A stretch of DNA of 64,000 nt. It comes from Prorocentrum cordatum (taxonomy: Eukaryota > Sar > Dinophyceae > Prorocentrales > Prorocentraceae). The notes below the pieces were generated by a model. It did not search any database. It worked only from the letters and a program-made list of their open reading frames with translations, and was not told the origin of the DNA. The stretch is taken from contig CAUYUJ010015715.1 in NCBI GenBank assembly GCA_963575745.1, forward strand, positions 269,929 to 333,928. Direction: 5' to 3'. The position numbers and the translations under genes are program-made. Positions 31,285 to 41,526 of this stretch are shown piece after piece. Each line of letters begins with the position of its first letter. Positions within the stretch are counted from its first letter, which is position 1.

Positions 31285-31440
31285 CGTCGCCGTCGCCAAT
31301 CGTCGGTCGTCGGCAGCCGTTCGCCGTTAGTCGTTGTCGTCGTCGTCGTCGGTTCGTCGCCATTAACTCCTTCGTCGGTCGCCGTCGCAATTATCCCGTT
31401 CGTCGACCGTTGGTCGCCCGTGGTCGTCGTCATCGTCCAT
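31285..31440 (+). repeat. CGTCGT-rich tract
   Basis: Imperfect CGTCG/CGCCG repeats. Confidence 0.7.
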
Positions 31441-31504
31441 TTCAACAACAATAGCATCAGGAGCGCCCCGGATCGGCGGCACTGGCCGGAGGCCATTACA
31501 ATAT

Positions 31505-31780
31505 ACTCTGAGAAACAGGGCGGGGGGGAGGGGGGTACATCATATCCAGACAGGCGACTGATCGTCGCAAGTGTCCTCTGTGAATTATCCCCAGGCAGGC
31601 CACTGGTCGTCGCGAGTGCCCTGCGCGCCCCCCCCCAGGCAGGCGACCGACCGTAGCGAATTTACTCTGAGAAACGGGCGGGAGGGATGGGGGGGGTATC
31701 GTCTCCAGGCAGGCGACTGATCGTCGCAACTGTTCACTGTGAATCATCCCCGGGTAGGCGACTGACCGTCTCATGATGCG
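31505..31780 (+). repeat. Minisatellite with GGCGACTGATCGTCGC palindromes (block 2)
   Basis: Same units as 30190-30480. Here a longer composite unit that includes GAAACGGGCGGGAGGGATGG recurs. Confidence 0.8.
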
Positions 31781-31789
31781 GGAGGTCAG

Positions 31790-32330
31790 TGCCAGGCCAA
31801 CCAAGTCCTGACGGCCCCAGCGACGAGCTGGGCACAGCGAGCGGATAGCGCGTCTCTCCACCTGGCGGCGCAGGAGGCCAGGAAGCGCGCGCTCGGGACG
31901 TAGAGCGAAGCACGAGGCTGTAGAGTTTCGACGCGCATTACCCGCCCAGTAGTTGCAGGTCAATGCTGAAGCGAGACGCATGCAATGACCAGGTTTCAAG
32001 CCGATGTCGCACGTGCGTTGGTTACTCATAAGCCGCAATTGAGCCATGCGCTCGGGCCCGACGCGTGCATGCCGAGCCCCAAGCTGGCACATCATGGCGA
32101 CGACCTCGGGCTCGCAAGCTGGGGCAGGGTCGGCTGCGAGCGGGGCCGCCGAAGCAGCGCCTCTTGGGCCCGTCGGAAAAGCTGCGCGACCCGCTCGCTG
32201 GCAAGCCGCGCGCTGTCTCGCGCGGCGGGCTGCCGCGACTGAGATGGCAACGTCTCCTTCGCGGCCGTGCTGACTATGCCAATCGTGACTGTGCCAACTT
32301 CGCCGAGTTTCATCCGGGGGCCGTGCTGAC
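31790..32330 (-). CDS. Coding-like frame, unknown product
   Basis: The minus frame contains VVAMMCQLGARHARVG, MSNQRTCDIGLKPGHCMRLA and LTCNYWAGNARRNSTASCF. The residue mix is less repetitive than in neighbouring spurious frames. The frame continues into the minisatellite at its 3' end, so the real end (stop or splice) is unclear. No domain recognised. Confidence 0.2.
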
Positions 32331-32417
32331 CATGCCAGCCATGACTGTGCCAGCCTCATTGTTGCTGCCACTCTGACTAAGCCCCGCCAGAATGCCACGC
32401 GCTCATATCAGAAATGC

Positions 32418-32489
32418 GGGCGTGGAAAGGCCCTTTCCACGCCCTTTCGTGATTGTTTCCCTTTCCAGGAAAGGGAAACAATCACGAAA
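32418..32489. repeat. Two back-to-back near-perfect palindromes
   Basis: 32418-32430 (GGGCGTGGAAAGG) and 32432-32444 are exact reverse complements around one C. 32445-32466 (TTTCGTGATTGTTTCCCTTT + CC) and 32468-32489 are exact 22 nt reverse complements around one A. The palindromes touch, giving 72 bp able to form two cruciforms. Confidence 0.95.
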
Positions 32490-33158
32490 TTCATACTAAG
32501 CGTAAATATGGCGAGGGCAGTTGCCTCCTGTCGGGCCGCGGCTTGACCCAGAGCGGCTTGAGCCAGAGGCCGCGGACGCTGGCGGGGGGGCGTGAAGCGT
32601 CAAGAATTGCAACGCTGGCCCGACCCTTGGTCGCCGTGATCGTCGTCGCCCATCTCGCTGCGCCCCCTCGGCGCTGACTTCCCTGCTTCCCGTTTCCCCG
32701 ACCCATCGCCCGCGCGCCTGCCATTTGCGCCCCCCCCCTCCGGCCCCCCGCTACTGGGGGGGCGCGGGGCTCCATGGGGCCGCGTCTGCAAGCTAACTGG
32801 CACGGGTCGACAGCCGAGCCCCCCCCCCCCTTCCGCCGGAGCCCTCGACGCAGGTCCACGAGATGGAGACGCGGCTCGGCAGGCTGCGGCGCGACTCCAA
32901 GACGCCCGCGAAGTCGACGCTGCCGTCGAAGCCCGCCCACCTGGATGAAGGCCGCACCGCCGGGCCCGAGCCGGCAACGGCGGCCGCGATGATGAGGGTC
33001 GCGGACTTCGACGCGCAATCGGCTCGAGACACGCAGCAGCCGCCGCAGCAACGCTGCGCGCACATCCTGGTGGCGGAGCGCGCGGCGCGCCCGGTCGCGG
33101 GCCTCGACCGCGCAGACGCCGAAGCCCCTGGGCCCCGCCCCCCGAAAACCAGCAGCCA
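32490..33158. other. Unassigned GC-rich sequence
   Basis: Open frames exist on both strands (including 32863-33162 plus and 32491-33159 minus). None has a convincing domain, so I call no gene. Confidence 0.4.
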
Positions 33159-34673
33159 CTAACAGGCCGCCACCCCTTCGAACTGACGCTGCGCGCCAAA
33201 ATTTCCAAGGCGGCGGTTGCGGACGCGGAAAAACGCGCGCAATTCTGGCGGGGGGGGTCCGTTGGAGGCAGGGCGCCCACTGAGCTTAGATTGCCGACGC
33301 ATCTCGATCCAGTCGCCGTTCGCCAAGGAGAGGACGACGCGACGCCGAAGCCGACTGAAGGCAGACTTCTCCTCCAGGAAGCCGAGGCACATGGCGCTGT
33401 GGGCGAGATCCACTGGCGACGGCTTCTCGCGCTGATGATGCCCCAAAAGGCGCTCGATCTCGTTTCTGAGGGCGGCCCTGGACGATCCCGCGCCGTCGTG
33501 CCAACGCGGCGCCTTCGCCAAGTGGGCTGCGCAGGTCGCGTCGCCCTTCGCGCGGTAGAAGACGCACTGATACCGCGCGTGAACCACGTGCACCTCGCAC
33601 TTCGCCTGGCCCGCCTCGCAGTTGAGATTGCGCTCCATCCTCGCGATGCCGCTTGCGCCGCCAGTGCAGACCAGCCACTGCCGTCGTCCGAGCACATGCT
33701 GCAACTCGTGCATCGGCGGCTGGCTGGCCCCGAGGGCGTCGTGGACCACCTGGCCCGGGGCCCCGCTCATCGACTGGGCGGGCGCCTCGAGCGGCGCGCG
33801 CGCTGCGAAGTGCCCGGCGTCGGAGGGGTAGGACAGCATGGAGTAGACGCGCTCTGCGCTCAGGATCTCGGCCGCGCGCGAGCTCGAGCAACTGCTGCTG
33901 ATCGGCGGGAGGCCGGCACCTGGTTCGCGTGGCGCGGCCGCCAAGGCGTTCTCACGAGCGGCGCTGGTTTCTCTGGGTCGGCGAGCCTCGCGCGCATCGG
34001 CGTCTCGTCGTTGCGTCGGGGCCCCGTCCAACTCAGGGCTCGGCCCCCACATGCCAACGCGCCGTTCACCAACTGATTCGGCATGGGATGGCGGTCTCGC
34101 GCTTGCAGCAGCGAGCGCGCTGGCCGACGCCGCCAAGACCGCGTCGGCCCGACTTCGCCCGACCTTCAGCATGTCGCGCTCCTGCTGGAACAGTTCCGTC
34201 GTCTTCTTGGCGTCCAGCCAGTAGCTCAGCATGGCGCGTTGGCGCGGGCGCTCGGGCTCGATGGCGTGGCGCGCGGCCCTGGAGCCCATGATCGCGCTCG
34301 CCTGCTCGACCGGCGCCGCGGCGATCTCGCGCGACCGGCAAGGGCCAAAGGCGGCGGCTGCAGCGCGCGGAGGTCCGATGTCACTGGGCTCGTGATCGGC
34401 GATATCGAGCGGACTTGGAGCGACACCTTCATCCCCGATCATCTTGGAGGCATCGTCATCTGCCCCGTCCCCGAACAGCGCGGCCCCCTCCTCGGTAACC
34501 TCGGCGGCGGCCACGGCCGCTGCTGCAGTCGCAACCGCTGGCGGCGCCCACGGCCCTGGTGGACCTGGTCGCGCCGCCGCCCCCCTCTGCTTCTCGCAGA
34601 GCGGCGCGAGCGGCACTCGCGAAGCCTGCGACGCCGCAGAGATGCCCCCCCCCCCGTCCTCCGCGACCCTCAT
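33159..34673 (-). CDS. Hypothetical protein, about 504 residues
   Basis: The minus frame from ATG 34673 (MRVAEDGGGG) to a stop at 33159. It starts acidic and Ala-rich (EVTEEGAALFGDGADDD), has a helical segment (YWLDAKKTTELFQQERDMLK), and a C-terminal third with more balanced composition (WLVCTGGASGIARMERNLNC, VVHARYQCVFYRAKGDATC, RNEIERLLGHH, MCLGFLEEKSAFSRLRRRVV). Several Cys in the C-terminal part might bind metal. The frame is open 300 codons upstream, but that part looks like GC-driven Arg/Pro translation, so I start at 34673. No family recognised; introns cannot be excluded. Confidence 0.4.
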   Translation of the reverse strand: MRVAEDGGGGISAASQASRVPLAPLCEKQRGAAARPGPPGPWAPPAVATAAAAVAAAEVTEEGAALFGDGADDDASKMIGDEGVAPSPLDIADHEPSDIGPPRAAAAAFGPCRSREIAAAPVEQASAIMGSRAARHAIEPERPRQRAMLSYWLDAKKTTELFQQERDMLKVGRSRADAVLAASASALAAASARPPSHAESVGERRVGMWGPSPELDGAPTQRRDADAREARRPRETSAARENALAAAPREPGAGLPPISSSCSSSRAAEILSAERVYSMLSYPSDAGHFAARAPLEAPAQSMSGAPGQVVHDALGASQPPMHELQHVLGRRQWLVCTGGASGIARMERNLNCEAGQAKCEVHVVHARYQCVFYRAKGDATCAAHLAKAPRWHDGAGSSRAALRNEIERLLGHHQREKPSPVDLAHSAMCLGFLEEKSAFSRLRRRVVLSLANGDWIEMRRQSKLSGRPASNGPPPPELRAFFRVRNRRLGNFGAQRQFEGVAAC

Positions 34674-35023
34674 TCGACCTCGCCCCCTGACCCGCTCCAG
34701 CGGAAGCGGGAAGGGGGGGGGGAGGCGGAGCGAGGGCAAGGGGCGAGGAGAGGCGCGGGGGCAGAGGACGGACGGAGGGAAGGCGCGGGAAGGGGGGGGG
34801 CCCTCCCCCGCGGCAACTTCGGACCCCGAGCCTTCCGACAGCAGTCCGTCGCAGCTGCGGCAGCCAGCAGCTGCCTGGAGCCCGGGCCGCGCCCGCGGGC
34901 GTCTGGCGGCGGCGCCGCCGCGTCGCTGCCGCCCGCGGCGCCGGGCAGCCCCGCCTTCTTGCGAGGGGGGGCGGAGCTGAGAAGGGGGGGGTGGATCGTG
35001 AAGGGGGTGAATAAGATTACGCC

Positions 35024-35434
35024 ATGATGGCGTCCTCCTACGGCGCCTCGGCGGCGCCCGCCGCGCGCGCGGCCCAGCTGCTGGCGGCCGGGGGCTCAGC
35101 AGCCGGTGCCGCCGCGGCGGCCCGCCCTGCCGCGGCGCCGTCCTCCGCGGCGGCGGGCGCCGCTGCCGCCCCCGCGCCCAGGGGGGGGCCGGCCGCCCCC
35201 GCCTTCCGCCGTGGACGGCGGAAGGTCTCAACCAAGATGGCTGCAAACCGAAGCGGCGCCGCGGGCCGCGAGCCACAGCTGCGTGGCGAGAGCCGAATCC
35301 TTCGATCAAGTTTCTCTCGGCGAATCCAGCAACAATCCAACGTTTCGAGCCGCGCCCTGCAGGGCGTCGGGCTGAACCCGACGGCGCCGCCCCCCCGGAA
35401 GAGACCAGTGAAGAGACGCAAACGCATTGAGTAG
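35024..35434 (+). CDS. Possible small Ala-rich basic protein
   Basis: A plus frame from two adjacent ATGs reads MMASSYGASAAPAARAAQLL, Ala/Pro-rich to about residue 65, then basic with a C-terminus KRPVKRRKRIE that looks like a nuclear signal. It overlaps minus-strand open frames, and GC bias alone could give such a frame. Confidence 0.2.
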   Translation: MMASSYGASAAPAARAAQLLAAGGSAAGAAAAARPAAAPSSAAAGAAAAPAPRGGPAAPAFRRGRRKVSTKMAANRSGAAGREPQLRGESRILRSSFSRRIQQQSNVSSRALQGVGLNPTAPPPRKRPVKRRKRIE

Positions 35435-36240
35435 CGTGGCTTTGGCGACGGGACCCCTTCTTCCCGACTGCCCTGCCCTGCTCCGTTGCAGCGCGCCCGC
35501 GCGTCCTCTTCGCTATTCTGCGCCCTGCCACTTCGAGCCCCCGTCCCGCGCGCGCCCCCGCCCCTTGCCCGCCGAACACTTCGCCGCGCAGCGGGGCGGC
35601 GGGGGGCGAGGGGGGGGGCGGGGGGCGACGGGGGGGGCGAGAGAGAGGGCGAGGATTTTGCGAAATACACGGCGTTTGTGATCACACTTTGAACCGACTA
35701 CTTGCGATAGACGCGGGGGCGGCGGGGCCCGCCCCGCGCGCGCGGTCAGCTCGGCTGGGGACGCGCGGCTACGACTGGAAAGCAGAGCGGGGCATGGCGA
35801 CTTAGAAGTAGGGCTCCCGATCGGCATGCCCGCGGCGAAAGAAGCCCATGTGCAGCGCGTTTTGGCACGCGTCGGAGTCGCCGCGTCGCCGACCCCGCAC
35901 ATGTCCATGCACTCCATCCGGGAAGAAATGCGCATTCCTTGCATCGAAATCGCCCGGAGCGGTTTAACGCGCCATCCACCCCGCGCGCGACTCGCCCCAA
36001 AATCTAGCCATGAGGCCCAGTAGAGCCGCCGGCGTTGCACCCGGGCCGGCGCAGACGCAGCGCCCCCCTGGCGCGAGCTTCAGCGAGTTCGTCGAGGCTC
36101 CCGGACCCACTCTGGAAGCGGCACTCGGCAGCGCGATCACCTCGTTTTTCGACTCGCCGAGGAAGAGGGGGCGCGCCCTTGCGAACCAGAACTTCGCGGC
36201 CGACTGGGCGAAACATCTGAGACTCTCACGCGCCGGCGCT
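35435..36240. other. Unassigned sequence
   Basis: G-runs at 35595-35645. A minus frame (35964-36248) with FWFARARPLFLGESKNEV is coding-like and may belong with the segment upstream of it, but I cannot show a splice. Confidence 0.35.
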
Positions 36241-36696
36241 TCAGTCATCGCTGCGGTTTCGACGCGCCACCCTTGGCGGCCTGCCTCTTCTTGTCGGCCT
36301 CGAGCCCCTCAGCCCCTCCTGCCATATCCAGAACTGCTCGAGCACCGTCGCGTCCGTCTGCTGCGCCTCGGCCATGTAGTTGTCGAGCTCCGATGTTCTG
36401 AGCCCTCCGCTGTCGTCGAAGGACGGCTGAAGGAACTTCGCCACGCCCGACAAGGCAAGGTTTCTCGGGTTCCTCTCAACCGCTCACTGGCACGCGATCG
36501 CGCGACAGCAGATCAGCCCAGCGTCCGCGAGCGCGGGAAGGTTCACTTGGTCATGGGTCGGGAGGCGCCGCAGGTTGCCGAAGCAGAGCCGCGCCTGGCG
36601 CGCGCCGCTGCCCTGCGGGCTGGCGCCAGACCTCTGCTCCCACCGCGAAGTATACTGGTGGAGCTCGGGCCCGGCCCGCGCCGCCTCGTTGAACAC
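36241..36696 (-). pseudogene. Coding-like frame with one internal TGA, unknown
   Basis: One frame reads from about 36696 (FNEAARAGPELHQYTSRWEQ, LPTHDQVNLPALADAGLICC) through a TGA at 36484-36486 and continues RNPRNLALSGVAKFLQPSFD, then GLRTSELDNYMAEAQQTD and EQFWIWQEG. Both sides look protein-like and share the frame, so this is probably one coding region broken by a stop. No family recognised. Another minus frame (36966-36739, MYEDEEDWASAQ) may be an upstream part. Confidence 0.35.
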
Positions 36697-37619
36697 CTCG
36701 CCAGCGGCAGACGGACTAGGGACGGTCGGCTATCGAACTTACGTTCCTGGAGCATGTTCGAGGAGACAGCTGCGCCGCCCCGCTCCATCGCGTTGGATCG
36801 GGCGGATCCTCAGGCCCCTTCCAGATCCGCCCCTCTTCCTCTCCAACCGTTCGTCGAAGTCGCGATTCGGCGCGCGCTGCGCGCTGGCCCAATCCTCCTC
36901 GTCCTCATACATGCTGGTATCTCCTCGGACGACCGCCTGATTCCTCGGCGAGCAACTCTCCCTCACGACTTACTTTGTTGCACACTAGGGGGTACTTTGG
37001 GGGGTACTTTGGAACCTACTTCATATGTCCGACCCCTACTTCAATTCTTATTCCGAAGCCTACTTTGGGAAGTACTTTGGCCTTTCCGGCGGCCCTGCGG
37101 CTCTAGCAGGACCTGCCTTTCAAAGCCCAAATCTGAGGGGGGGGGGGGCCCGGAGCACCTCGCCGCACCAGGGCTCCCGGTCCCCGCGTATGGTCGGCGG
37201 ACTACCACGCCTGGTCGAATTGCAGGAAGTCCTGCCGCGAGACAGGAAAAGCGCGCAGCCCTGCGTGTCGAGCGTCCCTGGCGCCCCCTCTCTCCTGGAG
37301 GACGGCTGGCGAGGAGGGCGAGATCTTCGAGGGTTCTTTGACTCTCGGAGGTTTTCAGGTCTCGGGATGCGTTCCGGCAGCTGTGCCTCGCTGAGAACGT
37401 TCAGATGGTGCCCAGGTCGCCTCCAACGGTGGCCAAATGCCCGATCGATGGCCCAGGAGCTGCACCCCCCCCCGCCCCCCTTCATGCTAATGCCATCGCC
37501 CCCCCCTTTTGCGCAGTGGTCCCCCGCCCTCCCCCGTGTGGGTGCGGTGTGGTGCTGTGAGTGTGGTGCTGTGAGCGCGGCGCGTGTGGCGTGGTACTGT
37601 GGTGCTTCAGAAAAGCTCC
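36697..37619. other. Unassigned sequence
   Basis: 36985-37085 has repeated TACTTTGG motifs. 37130-37480 has open frames on both strands without domains. A C-rich stretch lies at 37465-37530. Confidence 0.4.
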
Positions 37620-37777
37620 AGAGGTCGTCGTCGTCACCGCCGCATCCGCCGTCGTCATCGGGGGGCTCCGGAGGTCGGCGGCGGCGGCGCCGCCGCCGCC
37701 GTCGCAGTCGTCGTCGTCGTCGCCGCCCTCGTCGTCGTCGCCGCCGCCCTCGTCGTCGCCGTCGTCGTCGTCGCCGA

Positions 37778-37808
<31 letters not shown>

Positions 37809-37905
37809 ACCGTCGTCGCCGTCGTCGCCGTCATCGTTTTCGTCGTCGTCGTCGCCGTCGTCGTCGTGGTCACCGTCGTCGCCGTCGTCGTCGCAGTCGT
37901 CGTCT

Positions 37906-37945
<40 letters not shown>

Positions 37946-38018
37946 GGCCGCCGTCGTCGTCGTCGTGGCCGCCGTCGTCGTGGCCGCCGTCGTCGTCTCC
38001 GCCGCCGTCGCTGTCGCT

Positions 38019-38066
<48 letters not shown>

Positions 38067-38105
38067 TGCGTCTCGTCGTAGCCGTCGTCGTCATCGTCGT
38101 CGTCC
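37620..38105 (+). repeat. (CGT)n trinucleotide tract, about 0.45 kb
   Basis: Imperfect CGT/CGC repeats throughout. Open in all frames and not called coding. It is followed by G-runs at 38160-38180. Confidence 0.9.
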
Positions 38106-38397
38106 CCCCCCCATCCCATCAGAGGGGGGGGCCGTAAAGCTCTGGGACCCACCCCATCTGGGGGGGGGGGGGGGGGGGGCATGGGCCCGCAGTCCTGGAA
38201 CATATATGGCCCGAAATCCGGCGATACGTTATTTAGGTAATTCCGAACATTTCTCCTCGATTTCAACACCTAGGCCCGTTGTCGGGCCCTGGGTGCATCA
38301 AAAACGGATCCAGTATAATTATTCACTGCGTTCTCCTTGCTGGCGCCCCCTTGGTGGTGGGACTCGGTGAGGACGAATCTGGATTTAAGTGTGACTG
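38106..38397. other. Unassigned sequence
   Basis: No gene or element recognised. Confidence 0.5.
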
Positions 38398-38645
38398 AGC
38401 TGCCTCTCTCTCTGCTCTCTCTGCTCTCTCTGTCTCTCTCTCTCTCTCTCTGCCCTCTCTCTGTCTCTGCCTCTCTTTCCCTGCCTCTCTCTCTCTCTGC
38501 CTCTCTCTCTGCCTCTGTCTCTCTGCCTCTCTCTCTCTCTCTGTCTCTCTCTCTCTGTGCCTCTCTCTCTCTGCCTCTATCTCTGCCTCTCTCTCTCTCT
38601 CTCTCTCTCCTCTCTCTCTTCTCTCTATTCTCTCTCTGCTCTCTC

Positions 38646-38676
<31 letters not shown>

Positions 38677-38722
38677 GCTCTCTCTCTTCTCTTCTCTTCT
38701 CTTCTCTTCTCTTCTCTTCTCT

Positions 38723-38753
<31 letters not shown>

Positions 38754-38785
38754 TTCTCTCTCTCTCTATCTCTCTCTCTCTCTCT

Positions 38786-38884
<99 letters not shown>

Positions 38885-39145
38885 CGCTCTCACTCGCTCT
38901 CTCTCGCTCTCTCTCGCTCTCCCTCGCTCTCTCCCGCNNNNNNNNNNNNNNNNNNNNNNNNNNNNNNNNNNNNNNNNNNNNNNNNNNNNNNNNNNNNNNN
39001 NNNNNNNNNNNNNNNNNNNNNNNNNNNNNNNNNNNNNTCTCTCTCTCTCCTCTCTCTCTCTCTTCTATCTCTATCTCTCTATCTCTCTCTCTCTCTCTCT
39101 TCTCTTCTCTCTTCTCTCATCTCTCTCTTTCTCTCTCTCTCTATA

Positions 39146-39185
<40 letters not shown>

Positions 39186-39365
39186 TCTCTCTTTCTCTCG
39201 CCTGTCTCCGCTCTCAACTCCCCCTCTCTCTCTCTCTCTCTCCTATCTCTATCTCTCTCTCTCTCTCTTCTCTCTTCTCTCTTCTCTCTCTCTCTCTCTC
39301 TCTCTTCTCTCTTCTCTCTTTCTCTCGCCTGTCTCCTCTCTCAACTCCCCCTCTCTCTCTCTCTC

Positions 39366-39402
<37 letters not shown>

Positions 39403-39415
39403 CCCTCTCTCTCGC

Positions 39416-39474
<59 letters not shown>
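38398..39474 (+). repeat. (CT)n tract of about 1 kb with an assembly gap
   Basis: Nearly pure CT on both sides of exactly 100 N (38938-39037). The round number indicates a scaffolding placeholder, so the true length is unknown. Confidence 0.95.
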
Positions 39475-39476
<2 letters not shown>

Positions 39477-40316
39477 ACGGGCTCGTGAGATCAGCCAGGG
39501 TGGCTCCCCCTTGGGGCTCCCAAATGATGCCCCTGGCAGCGTTTTGTGACCATGAGGCTCTCAAGAGATACATGTTGGGGAGGCCAAACGGCAATTCTAG
39601 CTGAGGCGTCCCACCAAAATCGGCGCGAACGGGCTCGTGAGATCAGCCAGGGTGGCTCCCCCTTGGGGCTCCCAAATGATGCCCCTGGCAGCGTTTTGTG
39701 ACCATGAGGCTCTCAAGAGATACATGTTGGGGGCGCCAAACGGCAATTCTAGCTGAGACGTCCCACCAAAATCGGCGCGAACGGGCTCGTGAGATCAGCC
39801 AGGGTGGCTCCCCCTTGGGGCTCCCAAATGATGCCCCTGGCAGCGTTTTGTGACCATGAGGCTCTCAAGAGATACATGTTGGGGGCGCCAAACGGCAATT
39901 CTAGCTGAGACGTCCCACCAAAATCGGCGCGAACGGGCTCGTGAGATCAGCCAGGGTGGCTCCCCCTTGGGGCTCCCAAATGATGCCCCTGGCAGCGTTT
40001 TGTGACCATGAGGCTCTCAAGAGATACATGTTGGGGGCGCCAAACGGCAATTCTAGCTGAGACGTCCCACCAAAATCGGCGCGAACGGGCTCGTGAGATC
40101 AGCCAGGGTGGCTCCCCCTTGGGGCTCCCAAATGATGCCCCTGGCAGCGTTTTGTGACCATGAGGCTCTCAAGAGATACATGTTGGGGGCGCCAAACGGC
40201 AATTCTAGCTGAGACGTCCCACCAAAATCGGCGCGAACGGGCTCGTGAGATCAGCCAGGGTGGCTCCCCCTTGGGGCTCCCAAATGATGCCCCTGGCAGC
40301 GTTTTGTGATCATGAG
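39477..40316 (+). repeat. 152 bp satellite, 5.5 copies
   Basis: Units start at 39477, 39629, 39781, 39933, 40085 and 40237, each exactly 152 bp apart, and differ at only a few bases. Each begins ACGGGCTCGTGAGATCAGCC and includes CGTTTTGTGACCATGAGGC. The last copy is cut at about 40316. No open frame of note. Confidence 0.98.
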
Positions 40317-40761
40317 AGAGTGTGAGTGTGAGCTTAACTTATCTTATCTTGAAATCTCTTCTTATCATATCTTGTGCTATCTTATATTATCTTGTAGTAT
40401 CTTATCTTGTCTTGTCTTATCTGGTGATTATCACTGGGAGGAGGGAGGCGCGAGCGGGAGGAAGGAGTCCGCGCGTGGGAGGCGTCAGAGTAATAACAAG
40501 AACCCCAATCCTTAGGATATGGGGAAAAAAACTAGGCCCAGGGAGCTGAAAGGGGCCGGAAGCTCTGCGGCGGCTTGAAAAAAGTATACCACCGGATGTT
40601 TGGGGAGGGTTGCGGGAGAGGAGGAAGGAAGGCGAGATGCCCATCGTCGAGAGCGCAATTCCGAACCAGCGGCGACGACCAGCGTGACCGCGGCTGGATC
40701 CACCGTGGTCTTGCATGAGGCCATGTCGACATTGAAGATGGCGGCGGCGTGGGTGGTGGAC
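40317..40761. repeat. CTTAT-rich tract, then unassigned
   Basis: 40335-40430 consists of ATCTTATCTTG variants. 40431-40761 has no recognised content. Confidence 0.6.
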
Positions 40762-40905
40762 ACAACGGTCCGCGCGGATTTCTTGAATATGTGCTGGACC
40801 CCCCTCCCCTGGCGCGCGGCGCGCGCCAGGGGCGGCGTCGGAGGCGCCGCCAGGGGGGGCCCAACGACGATCCAAGAAATCGGCGCGGAGCGCTCAAAGT
40901 TTGTG
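40762..40905. mobile_element. MITE family W, copy
   Basis: The left end CCGCGCGGATTTCTTGAATA, then GCTGGACCCCCC, is inverted at the right (GGGGGGGCCCAACGACGATC, then CAAGAAATCGGCGCGG). The centre is a GC palindrome (CTGGCGCGCGGCGCGCGCCAG). Related copies lie at 62095-62180, 62600-62775 and 27330-27465. Confidence 0.7.
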
Positions 40906-41324
40906 CTTATGGATTTTTGTTTTCGAGCTGGGGCGTCAAAGATGGCAGCGCCGAGGCAAGGGAAACGATCGCAAACAGACCGGCCCCTCTTGCACTCTTG
41001 GAGCTGCGGCGCCCGCCACCCCGTGGGCATGGACGCCGCCCCTGCTCTCGTCGTCGGCGCCACTGTAATCGCTTGTCGCCGGCCATTGGCGGTCGTCCTT
41101 GGTCTTCGGCTTGTCGTCGTCATCGCCGTTGTCGTCGTCGGCGTCGCTGTCGTTGCCGGTGCCGCAGTCGTCGTCATCGTCGTCACCGCTCTCGTCGTCG
41201 TGTCCATTGCCATCGCTAGCCGCTACCTCCGCCGCAACCGCCATCGCCAGCCTGCTTTGCATGCGTCGTCGTCTCCATTCTCGTCGCCGACCTAACCCTC
41301 TATCTCTCTGGGGGGACAAGAATC
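40906..41324. repeat. Unassigned, then CGTC-rich tract
   Basis: 41050-41290 has irregular CGTCGTC repeats. No gene supported. Confidence 0.5.
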
Positions 41325-41526
41325 GGGGAGACGTAAGACCCGGGTACGGGGGACTCGGAAATCCCCGACGAGGTCGTCAAAAAAATGACGAGGCCGAGCC
41401 TGCATTTTGACGAGGCCTCCCGCTGCAGACATCCCACGAAACCCCTCCTCGTCAAAATCCGAGGCGCGGTCGTCAAAAAACGATGGCGAACCCGAGTCCT
41501 GGCAAACCCGGGTCTTACGCCCCCCC
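41325..41526. mobile_element. MITE family V, copy 1
   Basis: GGGGAGACGTAAGACCCGGG at 41325 is inverted at 41506-41526 (ACCCGGGTCTTACGC then CCCCCC). The internal CTCCCGCTGCAGACATCCCA is shared with the copy at 63577-63761. Confidence 0.8.

Noticed and set aside
32863-33162. Plus frame with QQRCAHILVAERAARPV, reminiscent of the start of a Pin1-type parvulin domain
   Set aside because: The match is about ten residues, the rest of the domain is missing, and the opposite strand is open as well.
36010-37341. 443-codon plus frame
   Set aside because: Arg/Pro-rich GC-driven translation opposite a more protein-like minus frame.
38337-39549. Leu/Ser-rich frames across (CT)n and the gap
   Set aside because: Simple repeat containing unknown bases.
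39477-40316. CRISPR-like array
   Set aside because: The units are fully repetitive with no variable spacers, and the genome is eukaryotic.
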